Positions 24,079-33,692 of a stretch of DNA of 59,917 nt are shown one piece after another. The stretch's first letter is position 1. Every line of letters starts with the position of its first letter. Below the pieces are notes generated by a model. The model did not search any database, was not told the DNA's origin, and was given only the letters and a program-made list of their open reading frames with translations. A program made the position numbers and the translations under genes. The DNA comes from an uncultured Lachnospiraceae bacterium (GTDB lineage Bacteria > Bacillota > Clostridia > Lachnospirales > Lachnospiraceae), in contig CANRPU010000015.1 in assembly GCA_947632555.1 (NCBI GenBank), forward strand, positions 1 through 59,917, given 5' to 3'.

Positions 24079-25848
24079 ATGGATTTTTTTAGTCTGTTGA
24101 CTATGATTGGCGGTCTGGCGCTGTTTTTGTACGGTATGCATATGATGGGCGAGGGACTGTCCAAGGCATCCGGAGGCCGGCTGGAAAGCATTCTGGAAAA
24201 GCTGACCAGCAAACCTCTGACAGCGGTGCTGGTGGGAACAGGGGTAACGGCTGTCATTCAGTCTTCGTCGGCTACGACGGTCATGGTAGTGGGATTTGTC
24301 AACTCCGGGATTATGAGGCTGGAGCAGGCGGTCAATGTCATCATCGGCGCCAATGTGGGCACGACCATTACCGCGTGGCTTTTGAGCCTTTCCGAAATCG
24401 ACGGGGGCAGCTTTTTCATCCGGCTGCTGAAGCCTTCTTCCTTCTCTCCGGTCCTGGCGATCGTGGGAGTGTGTCTGATCAGTTTTTCCAAAAAAGACAG
24501 GCGCAAGGACATCGGCTCCATTATGGCGGGGTTCGGCATTCTTATGATCGGTATGAATACCATGGGGGATGCGGTAAAACCTTTGGCCGAGGTGCCGGAG
24601 TTCGGAAATGTGCTGACCATGTTTTCCAATCCGGTGCTGGGTATGCTGGTGGGACTTATCATAACGGCTGTTGTGCAAAGCTCTTCCGTGTCCATAGGTA
24701 TCTTGCAGGCTCTCTGTAAGACCGGGGCTGTGGGATACGCTACCGCAATCCCCGTGATCATGGGCGAAAACATAGGCGCCTGTATGCCTACGCTGATCTC
24801 CAGCGTGGGGGGCAGCAAGAACGCGAAGCGCGCGGCCCTGCTGCATCTGTTTTATAATTTCGCGAAAACCTTTCTGTTCATGGCGGTTTTTTACAGTATT
24901 CACGCCATTGTGCATTTCCCTTTTATGGACGGGCCCATTTCCGCTGTGGGAGTGGCAGTGGTGCATTCGGCCTTCAATATCGCGGCGTGTATTGTTTTAA
25001 TGCCGTTTTCGGGGCTTCTGGTGAAGCTGGTGCGTTTTGTGCTGCCGGATAAGGCAGGCGCGGAAGAGCTTTCTCCCGAAGAGGAGGCTATCCGAACCCT
25101 GGATGCCCGTTTCCTGGATACGCCGGGACTGGCTGTGGAACGCAGCCGGAGAGTAGCGGTGGCCATGGCCTACTGCGCCAAGCGGTCTATTGAATATTCC
25201 CTGGATCTGCTGAGGGAATATGACGCCGAAAAGGCGGAAGCCGTAGTGCGGATGGAAAACCAGGTGGATAAATTCGAGGATGAACTGGGTACCTATCTGG
25301 TGAGGCTGAGCAGCAGGAATCTGTCGGAACGGGAAAGCCATGTGCTGTCCATACTGCTCCACTGTATCGGAGATTTTGAGAGGATTTCCGACCATGCGCT
25401 CAATATTAAGGAAGCGGCGGATGAGATGGAAAGCAAAAAGCTGGAATTTTCCGATAAGGCCAAGGAAGAGGTGGCTATTTTTTCCAGCGCGGTCCGGGAT
25501 ATTCTGGCGCTGGCGGTAGAAGCGTTTGAAAATGAGAACCTGACCAAGGCAAGTATGGTAGAACCGCTGGAAGAGGTGATCGACCAGCTCAATATAGAGA
25601 TCAAGAAGCGGCATGTGAAACGGCTGAGAAAAGGGAAATGTACCATTGAGATGGGCTTTGTCCTGTCGGATATCACCACCAATTTTGAACGGGTGGCGGA
25701 CCATTGCTCCAATATAGCTGTCTGCCTGCTCCAGGTGCGGGAAGACAGCTTTGAAACCCATGAATACCTGGATACGCTGCGGGAAGAAAACAATCTGGAA
25801 TTTAAGGGAAAAGTGCTGGCGTACAGGGAAAAGTACAGGCTGCCGTAA
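24079..25848 (+). CDS. Na+/phosphate cotransporter family protein with PhoU-like tail
   Basis: This 589-residue protein has the duplicated NptA/PNaS transporter domain (residues 1-310, about eight helices). Signatures are LFLYGMHMMGEGLSKASG and two QSSS motifs, AVIQSSSATTVMVVGFVNSG and AVVQSSSVSIGILQALC, that line the substrate path. Residues about 350-560 are helical and resemble PhoU, with GDFERISDHALNIKE and NFERVADHCSNIA. It probably moves phosphate with sodium and may sense phosphate status. It is convergent with the CorC-type gene, with only 2 bp between their stops. Confidence 0.9.
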   Translation: MDFFSLLTMIGGLALFLYGMHMMGEGLSKASGGRLESILEKLTSKPLTAVLVGTGVTAVIQSSSATTVMVVGFVNSGIMRLEQAVNVIIGANVGTTITAWLLSLSEIDGGSFFIRLLKPSSFSPVLAIVGVCLISFSKKDRRKDIGSIMAGFGILMIGMNTMGDAVKPLAEVPEFGNVLTMFSNPVLGMLVGLIITAVVQSSSVSIGILQALCKTGAVGYATAIPVIMGENIGACMPTLISSVGGSKNAKRAALLHLFYNFAKTFLFMAVFYSIHAIVHFPFMDGPISAVGVAVVHSAFNIAACIVLMPFSGLLVKLVRFVLPDKAGAEELSPEEEAIRTLDARFLDTPGLAVERSRRVAVAMAYCAKRSIEYSLDLLREYDAEKAEAVVRMENQVDKFEDELGTYLVRLSSRNLSERESHVLSILLHCIGDFERISDHALNIKEAADEMESKKLEFSDKAKEEVAIFSSAVRDILALAVEAFENENLTKASMVEPLEEVIDQLNIEIKKRHVKRLRKGKCTIEMGFVLSDITTNFERVADHCSNIAVCLLQVREDSFETHEYLDTLREENNLEFKGKVLAYREKYRLP

Positions 25849-25850
25849 GG

Positions 25851-27128
25851 TTACGGTTGTGAAGCGGGCTCCTTGGGAGGCAGAGTGAGCAGCACCTGGG
25901 CGATACGGTTCTGTTCCAGGCCGCGTACCTGCAGGGTGGAGCCGTCCGGCAGAACCACGGTTTCTCCGTCGTTTGGCAGACGGTTCAGCTGGCCGATGAC
26001 AATACCGCCGATGGAGTCATAATCCTCGGAATCCAGCCGGGTGCCCAGCGCATCGTTGACGTCGGAAAGGTTCATGCTGCCTTCTATCAGATAACGGCCG
26101 TCCCCCAGATCCTGGATCAGTTCTTTCTCGTCTTCATCGTATTCATCCCGGATCTCCCCTACCAGTTCCTCCAGCAGATCTTCCAGGGTGATCATGCCCA
26201 CAGTGGAGCCGTATTCGTTCAGAACAAAGGCCACATTCATGGATTTTTCCCGCATTTCCAACAGCAGATCCGCCGTTTTCTTGTATTCGTAGGTATAGTA
26301 GGCCTGCCGGATCAGGGGCTGCAGGGAAAAATCTTCCGGTTTCTTTTCCGCCAGCAGAAAGTCCTTTATATTGATAAAGCCCGCCATGCTGTCCTTTTCT
26401 TCCTGATATACGGGCAGACGGGTATACATTGTCTTCCGGAAAGTTTCCACGATCTCGTCATATTCCGCGTCATCGGCCACCGTGACCATATTGATGCGGG
26501 GGATCATAATATCCCTGGCGCAGGTATCTGAAAATTCAAACACATTGTAGATCAGTTCCCGTTCTTCCGTTTCGATCTCGCCGTCTTCATGGCTGACGTC
26601 CACGTAGGTCTTCAGCTCGTTTTCCGTAATGGTATCGCCGCGTCTGGAGGGGTCGATATGTATCAGCCGGAGAATACCGTTGGAAATGGCGTCCACAATA
26701 AAAATAACAGGTGTCATTACTTTCATCATGAAATAGATGATCCAGGCGTAGGAGAGAGAAATCTTCTCCGCGTTCAGGCTGGCCCATGTTTTGGGGACGA
26801 TCTCTCCCACAAGGAGGATCACGAAAGTCAGGACACCGGTCGCGAGCCCTACGTAGGCGTTGCCCCAGATGTCGATCACAAGCGTTGTGGAAAGAGAAGA
26901 AGCGCTTAGATTCACGATATTGTTGCCGATCAGAATGGCGTTCAGCATTTTACTGTAGCGATCCAGGATCTTTTCCACGATTCCCGCACGTTTGTTTCCT
27001 TCTTCTACAAGGGTACGTATTTTCACACGGTTGACCGTGGTCAGGGCCGTTTCGGCCGAGGAAAAGAAGCCGGATAAAAAAATAAGCAGAAACAGCACCA
27101 GGATCCCTATGACACCGGCGGTATCCAA
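25851..27128 (-). CDS. CNNM/CorC-type (HlyC family) membrane protein with CBS domains
   Basis: This 425-residue protein has an N-terminal DUF21 membrane domain with SGFFSSAETALTTVNR, a CBS pair (ARDIMIPRINMVTV, and FVLNEYGSTVGMITLEDLLEE) and a C-terminal CorC_HlyC domain (TRLDSEDYDSIGGIVIGQL). Family members are linked to magnesium or cobalt efflux. I chose a TTG start at 27128 because AAAGGAG lies 8 nt upstream and it places the first membrane helix at the N-terminus; upstream in-frame sequence is not protein-like. A promoter at 27179-27208 fits this start. Confidence 0.9.
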   Translation of the reverse strand: MDTAGVIGILVLFLLIFLSGFFSSAETALTTVNRVKIRTLVEEGNKRAGIVEKILDRYSKMLNAILIGNNIVNLSASSLSTTLVIDIWGNAYVGLATGVLTFVILLVGEIVPKTWASLNAEKISLSYAWIIYFMMKVMTPVIFIVDAISNGILRLIHIDPSRRGDTITENELKTYVDVSHEDGEIETEERELIYNVFEFSDTCARDIMIPRINMVTVADDAEYDEIVETFRKTMYTRLPVYQEEKDSMAGFINIKDFLLAEKKPEDFSLQPLIRQAYYTYEYKKTADLLLEMREKSMNVAFVLNEYGSTVGMITLEDLLEELVGEIRDEYDEDEKELIQDLGDGRYLIEGSMNLSDVNDALGTRLDSEDYDSIGGIVIGQLNRLPNDGETVVLPDGSTLQVRGLEQNRIAQVLLTLPPKEPASQP

Positions 27129-27178
27129 AAAAATCACTCCTTTGACACAATTTTGGCGATATGTAGTAATAATAGGCA

Positions 27179-27208
27179 ATATTACTATAAATGCGGTTTG
27201 GTTGTCAA
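27179..27208 (-). promoter_or_regulatory. Promoter of the CorC/HlyC-type gene
   Basis: On the minus strand, TTGACA (27208-27203), an 18-bp spacer and TAATAT (27184-27179) lie about 50 bp before the TTG start of the CorC-type gene. Confidence 0.6.
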
Positions 27209-27284
27209 GTTTGGAAACGGAAATACATATATATGAAACAGAAATCCGGAAATATCCGGGATCGCTTTGGGAAGGAGAAGATAG

Positions 27285-27656
27285 GTGGAAAAAAGGAATC
27301 ATCTGGAAACAGGTCTGTTTCTGCTAAAATGCCTTTCGCTGGCATACATACTGACGGCGGCGCTGCTGGCGCTTCTGGCTCTTTTGGTATACCGCTTTTC
27401 GTTATCGGAAAAGCTGGTGGAACTGGTCATTATCGTAATTTATGTGGGAACCACCTTTTTTGGCGGTTTTCTGGCGGGAAAACGGCTGCAGAGGAGAAAA
27501 TTTTTGTGGGGGCTTTTGGTGGGAAGCCTGTACTTTCTGATACTGGCCGCGATCTCACTGATCGTCAACCATTCCTTCCAGGACGTGGCCGCGGGATTTC
27601 TTTCGGTGCTGGCGCTCTGCGCCGCGGGAGGTATGCTGGGCGGCATGTTCAGTTAG
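27285..27656 (+). CDS. TIGR04086-type membrane protein
   Basis: This 123-residue protein begins at GTG 27285 behind GAAGGAG and has four hydrophobic helices. A conserved GTTFFGGFLAGKRLQRRKF segment lies between helices two and three, and Gly/Ala-rich GGMLGGMFS ends the protein. It matches the small TIGR04086 membrane proteins that occur in Clostridia next to SCIFF peptide genes, as here. Its function is unknown; an export or immunity role for the peptide product is only inference. A promoter between it and the peptide gene shows that they can be transcribed separately. Confidence 0.75.
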   Translation: MEKRNHLETGLFLLKCLSLAYILTAALLALLALLVYRFSLSEKLVELVIIVIYVGTTFFGGFLAGKRLQRRKFLWGLLVGSLYFLILAAISLIVNHSFQDVAAGFLSVLALCAAGGMLGGMFS

Positions 27657-27703
27657 GATTTTCTGGTTTGAAACGCCCCTTTACAAAATTTGAAAAAAAC
27701 TCT

Positions 27704-27731
27704 TTTACAAATGGGAATTTTATGATATACT
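27704..27731 (+). promoter_or_regulatory. Promoter of the SCIFF peptide gene
   Basis: TTTACA (27704-27709), a 16-bp spacer and TATACT (27726-27731) lie 39 bp before the SCIFF start codon. A GGAAAGG ribosome site follows at about 27751. Confidence 0.6.
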
Positions 27732-27769
27732 ACACAGGTACCAAGAGTACGGAAAGGTATGGTATTCAT

Positions 27770-27913
27770 ATGAAGCATATTAAGACGTTAAGTACCAGAG
27801 ATCTGAAGGAATCCATGAAGAAGGGCGGCTGCGGCGAATGCCAGACCTCCTGCCAGTCAGCCTGCAAGACTTCCTGTACCGTAGGCAACCAGAGCTGCGA
27901 AAAGCTCAAATAA
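27770..27913 (+). CDS. scfA: SCIFF ranthipeptide precursor (six cysteines in forty-five)
   Basis: This 47-residue peptide starts MKHIKTLSTRDLKES and carries six cysteines at residues 21, 24, 28, 32, 36 and 43, the hallmark of the SCIFF family that is nearly universal in Clostridia. The N-terminal part is the leader bound by the maturase. The cysteines donate thioether bridges to acceptor residues, notably Thr, in the core. The radical-SAM maturase follows at 27996. The mature product's role is not established; related ranthipeptides have been linked to quorum sensing. The hairpin after the stop may raise peptide levels above those of the enzyme. Confidence 0.95.
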   Translation: MKHIKTLSTRDLKESMKKGGCGECQTSCQSACKTSCTVGNQSCEKLK

Positions 27914-27941
27914 GGCCGGTATACAAGAGGCGGTAGTAAAA

Positions 27942-27963
27942 AGCAGCGATGCATGTCGCTGCT
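27942..27963 (+). terminator. Intercistronic hairpin between scfA and scfB (partial terminator)
   Basis: AGCAGCGA 27942-27949 and TCGCTGCT 27956-27963 form an 8-bp stem with loop TGCATG, followed by TCATTTA. The weak U-run suggests partial termination or 3' protection of the peptide transcript. Confidence 0.5.
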
Positions 27964-27995
27964 TCATTTATGTAAGGAAGAAAGAGGATTGTAGA

Positions 27996-29405
27996 GTGAT
28001 ACATCAGTATAAAAATAACGGATACAACATCGTTATGGACGTAAACAGCGGTTCCGTGCATGTTGTGGACGATATCGTATATGATATCATCCCTATGATA
28101 GAACCTTTTGTGGAGGAAGGCATCCGGGATACGGAGCTGATCAAGGCGGCTGTGGCCAGCTGCGTGAATTTTCCTTACCCCGCGGAGGAGATCGGGGAAG
28201 CCGTAGAGGAAGTAATGGAGCTGGAAAAGCAGGGACAGCTTTTCGCGAAGGATATTTACGAAAACTATATTTTTGATTTCAAAAACCGGGAAACTGTGGT
28301 GAAGGCGCTCTGCCTGCATATTGCCCACGACTGTAACCTGTCCTGCCGCTACTGCTTCGCGCAGGAAGGGGAATACCACGGGGAAAGGGCCCTGATGAGC
28401 TTTGAGGTGGGAAAGAAGGCTCTGGATTTCCTGGTGGCCAATTCCGGCAGCCGGGTGAATCTGGAGGTGGATTTCTTCGGAGGGGAACCCACCATGAACT
28501 GGCAGGTGGTAAAGGAACTGGTACGGTACGGAAGAAGCCTGGAAGGGCCCTGCAATAAGAAATTCCGTTTCACCCTGACTACCAACGGCGTGCTTTTAAA
28601 TGATGAAATGCTGGAATTTGTCAATCAGGAAATGTCCAATGTGGTCTTAAGCATTGACGGACGAAAAGAGGTCAACGACAAAATGCGGCCCTTCAGGGGC
28701 GGGCAGGGCAGTTACGATACGATAGTCCCGAAGTTCCTGAAAGTGGCGGAAAGCAGGGATCAGACCAATTATTACGTGAGAGGCACCTATACCCACAATA
28801 ATACGGACTTTTCCAAAGATGTGCTGCACCTAGCGGATCTGGGGTTTCGGCAGATCTCGGTGGAGCCGGTGGTGGCGGGACCGGAGAACTGGTATGCCAT
28901 TAAAGAAGAAGATATCCCCGTACTGAAAGAGGAATATGACAAGCTGGCGGCGGAAATGTTAAAGCGCGGAAAAGAAGGACGGGGTTTTCAGTTCTTTCAT
29001 TTTATGATAGACTTGGAGGGCGGGCCCTGTGTGGCCAAAAGGCTTTCCGGCTGCGGCTCCGGAACGGAGTACCTGGCGGTGACGCCCTGGGGAGATCTGT
29101 ATCCCTGTCATCAGTTCGTGGGACAGGAAGAGTTCCTGATGGGAAATGTGGACGAGGGGATTACCAATACGGCGCTTCGGGACGAGTTTAAAGGCTGTAA
29201 TGTTTACGCCAAGGAAAAGTGCAGGAAATGTTTTGCCAAATTTTACTGCAGCGGAGGCTGCGCGGCCAATTCCTACCACTTCCACGGCAATATCAACGAT
29301 GCCTATGAAGCGGGCTGTGAACTGCAGCGCAAGCGGATAGAATGCGCGATCATGATAAAGGCCGCACTGGCCGAAACGGAGGAATGTAACGATGAAAAAG
29401 AATAG
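27996..29405 (+). CDS. scfB: SCIFF radical-SAM maturase
   Basis: This 469-residue radical-SAM/SPASM enzyme forms thioether crosslinks in the SCIFF peptide. The radical-SAM iron-sulfur site is CNLSCRYC at residues 113-120. Before it lies an N-terminal peptide-recognition region (HQYKNNGYNIVMDVNSG). The C-terminal cysteine cluster for auxiliary iron-sulfur centres includes LSGCGSGTEYLAV, LYPCHQFVGQE, CRKCFAKFYCSGGCAAN and the final AGCELQ. The start is GTG 27996 after AAGAGGATTG. It overlaps the secDF start by 14 bp. Maturase plus peptide plus TIGR04086 protein is the standard clostridial arrangement. Confidence 0.93.
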   Translation: MIHQYKNNGYNIVMDVNSGSVHVVDDIVYDIIPMIEPFVEEGIRDTELIKAAVASCVNFPYPAEEIGEAVEEVMELEKQGQLFAKDIYENYIFDFKNRETVVKALCLHIAHDCNLSCRYCFAQEGEYHGERALMSFEVGKKALDFLVANSGSRVNLEVDFFGGEPTMNWQVVKELVRYGRSLEGPCNKKFRFTLTTNGVLLNDEMLEFVNQEMSNVVLSIDGRKEVNDKMRPFRGGQGSYDTIVPKFLKVAESRDQTNYYVRGTYTHNNTDFSKDVLHLADLGFRQISVEPVVAGPENWYAIKEEDIPVLKEEYDKLAAEMLKRGKEGRGFQFFHFMIDLEGGPCVAKRLSGCGSGTEYLAVTPWGDLYPCHQFVGQEEFLMGNVDEGITNTALRDEFKGCNVYAKEKCRKCFAKFYCSGGCAANSYHFHGNINDAYEAGCELQRKRIECAIMIKAALAETEECNDEKE

Positions 29406-31683
29406 GGCGGTAATAATCCTGCTGGTATTTTTCCTGGCTCTGGCGGGGGTTATCTATGTGGATGTAAAAGGCGTGGACGGTATGGGAACCGCGTCCGCCG
29501 AGGAGATCACCCTGGGACTGGATCTGGCGGGAGGCGTCAGCATTACCTATCAGGTAGTGGGGGACGAAGAACCCAGCCGGACGGATATGAGCGATACGGT
29601 GGAAAAACTGAAAAACCGTGTGTACAATTACAGTACGGAAGCGCTGGTATACCAGGAAGGCAGCAACAGGATCAATATCGAGATCCCCGGCGTAAACGAT
29701 GCCAACGCGATCCTGGAAGAGCTGGGACGTCCCGGCGCGCTGTATTTTATTTATCAGAAAGGCCCGGACGGAACGGACAACTATTCCCAGTCCTATGAAA
29801 CCGATGAGAACGGCAATTATTATATCAGCTATACGCTGAACAGGACGATCGAGGAACTGGAGGCGGACGGCTCCATTCCTCTCTACGGTACGGATGTGGC
29901 GGATGCGGAGGCAGGAAGCTATCAGGATCAGCTGACCGGTACTTCCCAGTTCTGCGTGAGTCTGACCATGACGGAGGAAGGAAAACAGAAATTCGCGGAT
30001 GCCACCACCAGGGCGTCACAGACGGGAGAAACGCTGGCTATCTATTATGACGGGGTATTTTTGAGCGTGCCTACCGTTTCTCAGCCCCTGACTACCGGAC
30101 AGGCCCAGATCGAGGGAAACTTTACCTATGACAGCGCGTCCAGGCTGGCTTCTCAGATCCGTATCGGCGGTCTGAAGCTGGAACTGGAGGAACTGCATTC
30201 CAAAGTGGTAGGAGCCCAGATGGGTTCGGAAGCGATTTCCACCAGCTTAAAGGCGGGCGCGATCGGTCTGGCGGTGGTGGCGGTGTTCATGGCGGCGGTA
30301 TATTTTATTGCCGGTCTGGCCGCGGCGTTAGCCCTGCTGCTTTATACCGCGCTGGTGGTGCTGCTCATCAACGGCTTTGGCCTGACGCTGACTCTGCCGG
30401 GCATCGCGGGTATCATCCTTTCCATCGGTATGGCGGTGGATGCCAATGTTATTATCTTCGCGCGTATCAGAGAAGAACTGGCCGAGGGCAGAACGGTAAA
30501 ATCAGCCGTGAAGATAGGTTTTGACAAGGCGCTGTCCGCGATCATCGACGGCAACGTGACTACGCTGATCGCCGCGGCGGTGCTCTGGGTCCTGGGTTCC
30601 GGTTCCGTGGAAGGATTTGCCAAGACGCTGGTACTGGGCATCGTGCTTTCCATGTTTACGGCGCTTTTTGTGACCAGATGGCTGATCCAGGCCCTGTACG
30701 CTCTGGGCTTTTCCGGTGAAAAGTGGTTTGGCGTGGCAAAACCCCGCAAGGATATTGATTTTGTAGGCAGGAAAGCGATCTATATGGCCATTTCCCTGGT
30801 ATTGATCCTGGGCGGCTTTGCTGCCATGGGAATCTATCACGCGAAAGAGGGAGCGGCCCTGAATTACAGCCTGGATTTTGTGGGCGGTACTTCCACTACC
30901 GTGACTTTCCGGGAAGAAATGAGCCTGGAAGAGATAGAGGCCAGCGTCATTCCCAAACTGGAGGAGATTACCGGCAGCGCCGTGCAGCCTCAGCCTGTGC
31001 AGGGAAGCGGGGAAGTAGTCTTTAAGAGCAACGCGCTGAATACCGAGCAGAGAAGTGCCATAGAGCAGATGCTGCTGTCCGATTTTGGCGTTTCACCGGA
31101 ATCCATCCAGACGGAAACGATCAGTTCCACCATTTCCAACGAAATGAAGCGGGATACGGTGCTGGCGGTGTGCGTGGCGATCCTCTGTATGCTGGTCTAT
31201 ATCAGAGTCAGGTTCAAGGATCTTCGTTTCGGCGCGGGCAGCGTGATCGCCCTGGCCCACGATGTCCTGGTGGTGCTGGCCTTTTACGCCGTGGCAAGAG
31301 TTTCGGTGGGCAGTACTTTCATTGCCTGCATGCTGACCATCGTGGGATATTCCATTAACGCTACCATTGTGATCTTTGACCGGGTGCGTGAAAATCAGAG
31401 GACCATGGGAAAGAGCCTGGAGGTATTGAAGGACGTGGTAAACAGAAGCGTTACGCAGACGCTTTCCAGAAGTATCTTTACTTCTCTCACGACCTTTGTC
31501 ATGGTAGCGGCGCTGTATTTTCTGGGAGTTACCGCTATGAAGGAGTTCGCGCTGCCGCTGATGGTGGGCATCGTATGCGGTACTTATTCTTCCATTTTCC
31601 TGGCGGGAAGCCTGTACTATGTGCTGCGGAAAAGATTTCCCGAAAAGGGGCAGGATAGATCCGACGGGAAAGCGCAAAAGTAA
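29392..31683 (+). CDS. secDF: SecD-SecF fusion protein translocase subunit
   Basis: This 763-residue protein joins SecD (about residues 1-450) and SecF (about 455-763), which use the proton gradient to help pull secreted proteins through SecYEG. SecD parts include an N-terminal helix, GLDLAGGVSITYQ and the periplasmic domain, then IILSIGMAVDANVIIFARIREE. SecF parts are LDFVGGTSTTVTF and IVGYSINATIVIFDRVREN. About 12 membrane helices are expected. Fusion of the two is usual in Firmicutes. It overlaps scfB by 14 bp and its stop abuts recJ. Confidence 0.95.
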   Translation: MKKNRAVIILLVFFLALAGVIYVDVKGVDGMGTASAEEITLGLDLAGGVSITYQVVGDEEPSRTDMSDTVEKLKNRVYNYSTEALVYQEGSNRINIEIPGVNDANAILEELGRPGALYFIYQKGPDGTDNYSQSYETDENGNYYISYTLNRTIEELEADGSIPLYGTDVADAEAGSYQDQLTGTSQFCVSLTMTEEGKQKFADATTRASQTGETLAIYYDGVFLSVPTVSQPLTTGQAQIEGNFTYDSASRLASQIRIGGLKLELEELHSKVVGAQMGSEAISTSLKAGAIGLAVVAVFMAAVYFIAGLAAALALLLYTALVVLLINGFGLTLTLPGIAGIILSIGMAVDANVIIFARIREELAEGRTVKSAVKIGFDKALSAIIDGNVTTLIAAAVLWVLGSGSVEGFAKTLVLGIVLSMFTALFVTRWLIQALYALGFSGEKWFGVAKPRKDIDFVGRKAIYMAISLVLILGGFAAMGIYHAKEGAALNYSLDFVGGTSTTVTFREEMSLEEIEASVIPKLEEITGSAVQPQPVQGSGEVVFKSNALNTEQRSAIEQMLLSDFGVSPESIQTETISSTISNEMKRDTVLAVCVAILCMLVYIRVRFKDLRFGAGSVIALAHDVLVVLAFYAVARVSVGSTFIACMLTIVGYSINATIVIFDRVRENQRTMGKSLEVLKDVVNRSVTQTLSRSIFTSLTTFVMVAALYFLGVTAMKEFALPLMVGIVCGTYSSIFLAGSLYYVLRKRFPEKGQDRSDGKAQK

Positions 31684-33449
31684 TGGAAAAATGGTTTGTA
31701 GCGGCCAAAAAGGCGGATTTTGAGGAGTGGGGGAAGCGTTTTGGCATCAGCCCCATTACCGCCAGGCTCATTCGCAACAGGGATATTCTGACACCTGAAG
31801 AAGCGGAAAAATATTTAAACGGTTCTTTTCTGGATCTGTATCCGCCGGAACTCATGACGGATATGGAGGATGCGACGGCCATTCTGGAAGAGCAGATCCG
31901 GCTGGGCAGTCAGATCAGAGTGATCGGAGATTATGATGTGGACGGCGTAACAGCCGCCCACATTTTAACAAAAGGATTAAGAGAACTGGGAGCGCGGGTG
32001 GATACGGTGATCCCGCACCGTGTCAGGGACGGATACGGGCTCAGTGAACAGTTGATCGAGGATGCCGCGAAGCAGGGGGTCAGGACGATACTGACCTGTG
32101 ACAACGGCATCGCGGCGGCGCAGCAGACGGAGATGGCGCGGCAGCTTGGCATGACGGTGATAGTCACCGACCACCATGAGGTGCCGTTTCTGGAAAAAAA
32201 CGGAGTGAGGGAAGAGATCCTGCCTGACGCGGCGGCCGTGGTGGATCCAAAGCGGAAAGACTGCGCCTATCCCTGCAGGAATATCTGCGGCGCCGCGGTG
32301 GCCTATAAGCTGACGGAGCTTTTGCTGCGCCGTTTTCGGACGGAACCGGAAAAGAAACAGCGGCTGCTGGATGAATTTCTGCAGCTGACCGCTATGGCTA
32401 CAGTGTGCGACGTCTGCGATCTGCTGGATGAAAACCGGATCCTGGTGAAAGAAGGCCTGAAACGGCTCCGCCATGATCCCTGCGTGGGGATGAAAGCGCT
32501 GATGGATGTCAATCAGATCAGACCGGAAAATCTCAACGCCTATCATCTTGGATTTGTGCTGGGACCCTGCTTAAACGCCACAGGAAGGCTGGATACCGCC
32601 GCAAGGGCTCTGGAACTGCTGGAGGCGGAAGATACGCGGACCGCGGTGACGGCGGCGGAAGCCTTAAAAGAGATGAATGAAAGCCGCAAGACCATGACGC
32701 TGGCGGGAGTGGAAGAGGCGGTGGCCTGTGTGGAACGGGAAGGGCTCAGCCGGGATAAGGTACTGGTGGTCTTTCTTCCCGAATGTCATGAAAGTCTGGC
32801 GGGCATCATAGCGGGCAGAGTTCGGGAACGGTACGGGAAACCTGTTTTTGTGCTCACAAGGGGAGAAGAGGGCATAAAGGGAAGCGGCCGTTCCATAGAA
32901 GGCTACCACATGTATGAAGCCATGAGCGCGTGCGGAGAACTGTTCACCAAATTCGGCGGGCACAAGATGGCGGCGGGCTTTTCCATGAAAGAAGAAGATA
33001 TTCCCCGCCTGCGGAGAAAACTGAATGAGCAGTGCGCTTTGACGGAGGAGGATCTGATCCCCAAAGTACATATTGATATGGTCCTGCCGCTTTGCCGCGC
33101 GGACAGAAAACTGGCGGAGGAAATGGCTCTTTTGGAACCCTTCGGAACGGCTAACCCAAGGCCGCTGTTTGTCTGCAGGGATCTGCTTTTTCAGGGAGGC
33201 GTAAGGATGGGCAGCGGCGGAAGCTGCGCCAGATACCGGGTGCTGCAGGACGGTAAAAGCTATCAGATGGTCTATTTTGGAGATCTGGACGGGTTCCATA
33301 CCTTTCTGGATCAAAAATTCGGACAGGGGGCGGCGGAAAGGCTCTATGAGGGCCGGGGAGAGTTTCCCGTTTCCGTGGCCTATCAGCTGAACCTGCGTAC
33401 CTATATGGGAAAAACGGAAGCCCAGCTGGTGATGCGGAATTTCTGTTAG
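31683..33449 (+). CDS. recJ: Single-stranded-DNA exonuclease RecJ
   Basis: This 588-residue 5'-3' single-strand exonuclease belongs to the DHH family. The core motifs are IGDYDVDGVTAAHIL, LTCDNGIAA, IVTDHHEVP and NICGAAVAYKL. The DHHA1 domain carries IIAGRVRERYGKPVFVLT with GSGRSIEGYH and KFGGHKMAAGFSM, and an OB-like C-terminal domain follows (LLEPFGTANPRPLF). It starts on the last base of the secDF stop (TAATG) and ends before the terminator at 33575. It acts in recombination and mismatch repair. Confidence 0.95.
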   Translation: MEKWFVAAKKADFEEWGKRFGISPITARLIRNRDILTPEEAEKYLNGSFLDLYPPELMTDMEDATAILEEQIRLGSQIRVIGDYDVDGVTAAHILTKGLRELGARVDTVIPHRVRDGYGLSEQLIEDAAKQGVRTILTCDNGIAAAQQTEMARQLGMTVIVTDHHEVPFLEKNGVREEILPDAAAVVDPKRKDCAYPCRNICGAAVAYKLTELLLRRFRTEPEKKQRLLDEFLQLTAMATVCDVCDLLDENRILVKEGLKRLRHDPCVGMKALMDVNQIRPENLNAYHLGFVLGPCLNATGRLDTAARALELLEAEDTRTAVTAAEALKEMNESRKTMTLAGVEEAVACVEREGLSRDKVLVVFLPECHESLAGIIAGRVRERYGKPVFVLTRGEEGIKGSGRSIEGYHMYEAMSACGELFTKFGGHKMAAGFSMKEEDIPRLRRKLNEQCALTEEDLIPKVHIDMVLPLCRADRKLAEEMALLEPFGTANPRPLFVCRDLLFQGGVRMGSGGSCARYRVLQDGKSYQMVYFGDLDGFHTFLDQKFGQGAAERLYEGRGEFPVSVAYQLNLRTYMGKTEAQLVMRNFC

Positions 33450-33574
33450 GCTTAAGTGATCTTTAATGGGGATTTCATATTTTTATTATATTTTGGACAC
33501 AAAATGAACACAATTTCTCAGTAAGATAAAAGTCAGATAGTTGATGAATTCACTATCTCCCCCCTCATAAAAAA

Positions 33575-33626
33575 ACAGGAAAAGTCCGGATTCCCCTCCG
33601 GGCTTTTCTGTATGCCCGTTTTTTTG
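33575..33626 (+). terminator. Terminator between recJ and murE
   Basis: A stem of about 13 bp pairs 33576-33589 with 33598-33610 (one bulged G, one G-U), and a T7 run lies at 33619-33625. It ends the scfB-secDF-recJ transcript; the TATTATA-rich stretch before it has no gene. Confidence 0.6.
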
Positions 33627-33692
33627 CTCTTTTAGGGTGGTAAATACCGGTAAATTGGAGTAAAATAGAAATAGGCCGCAAGGAGGGAACAT

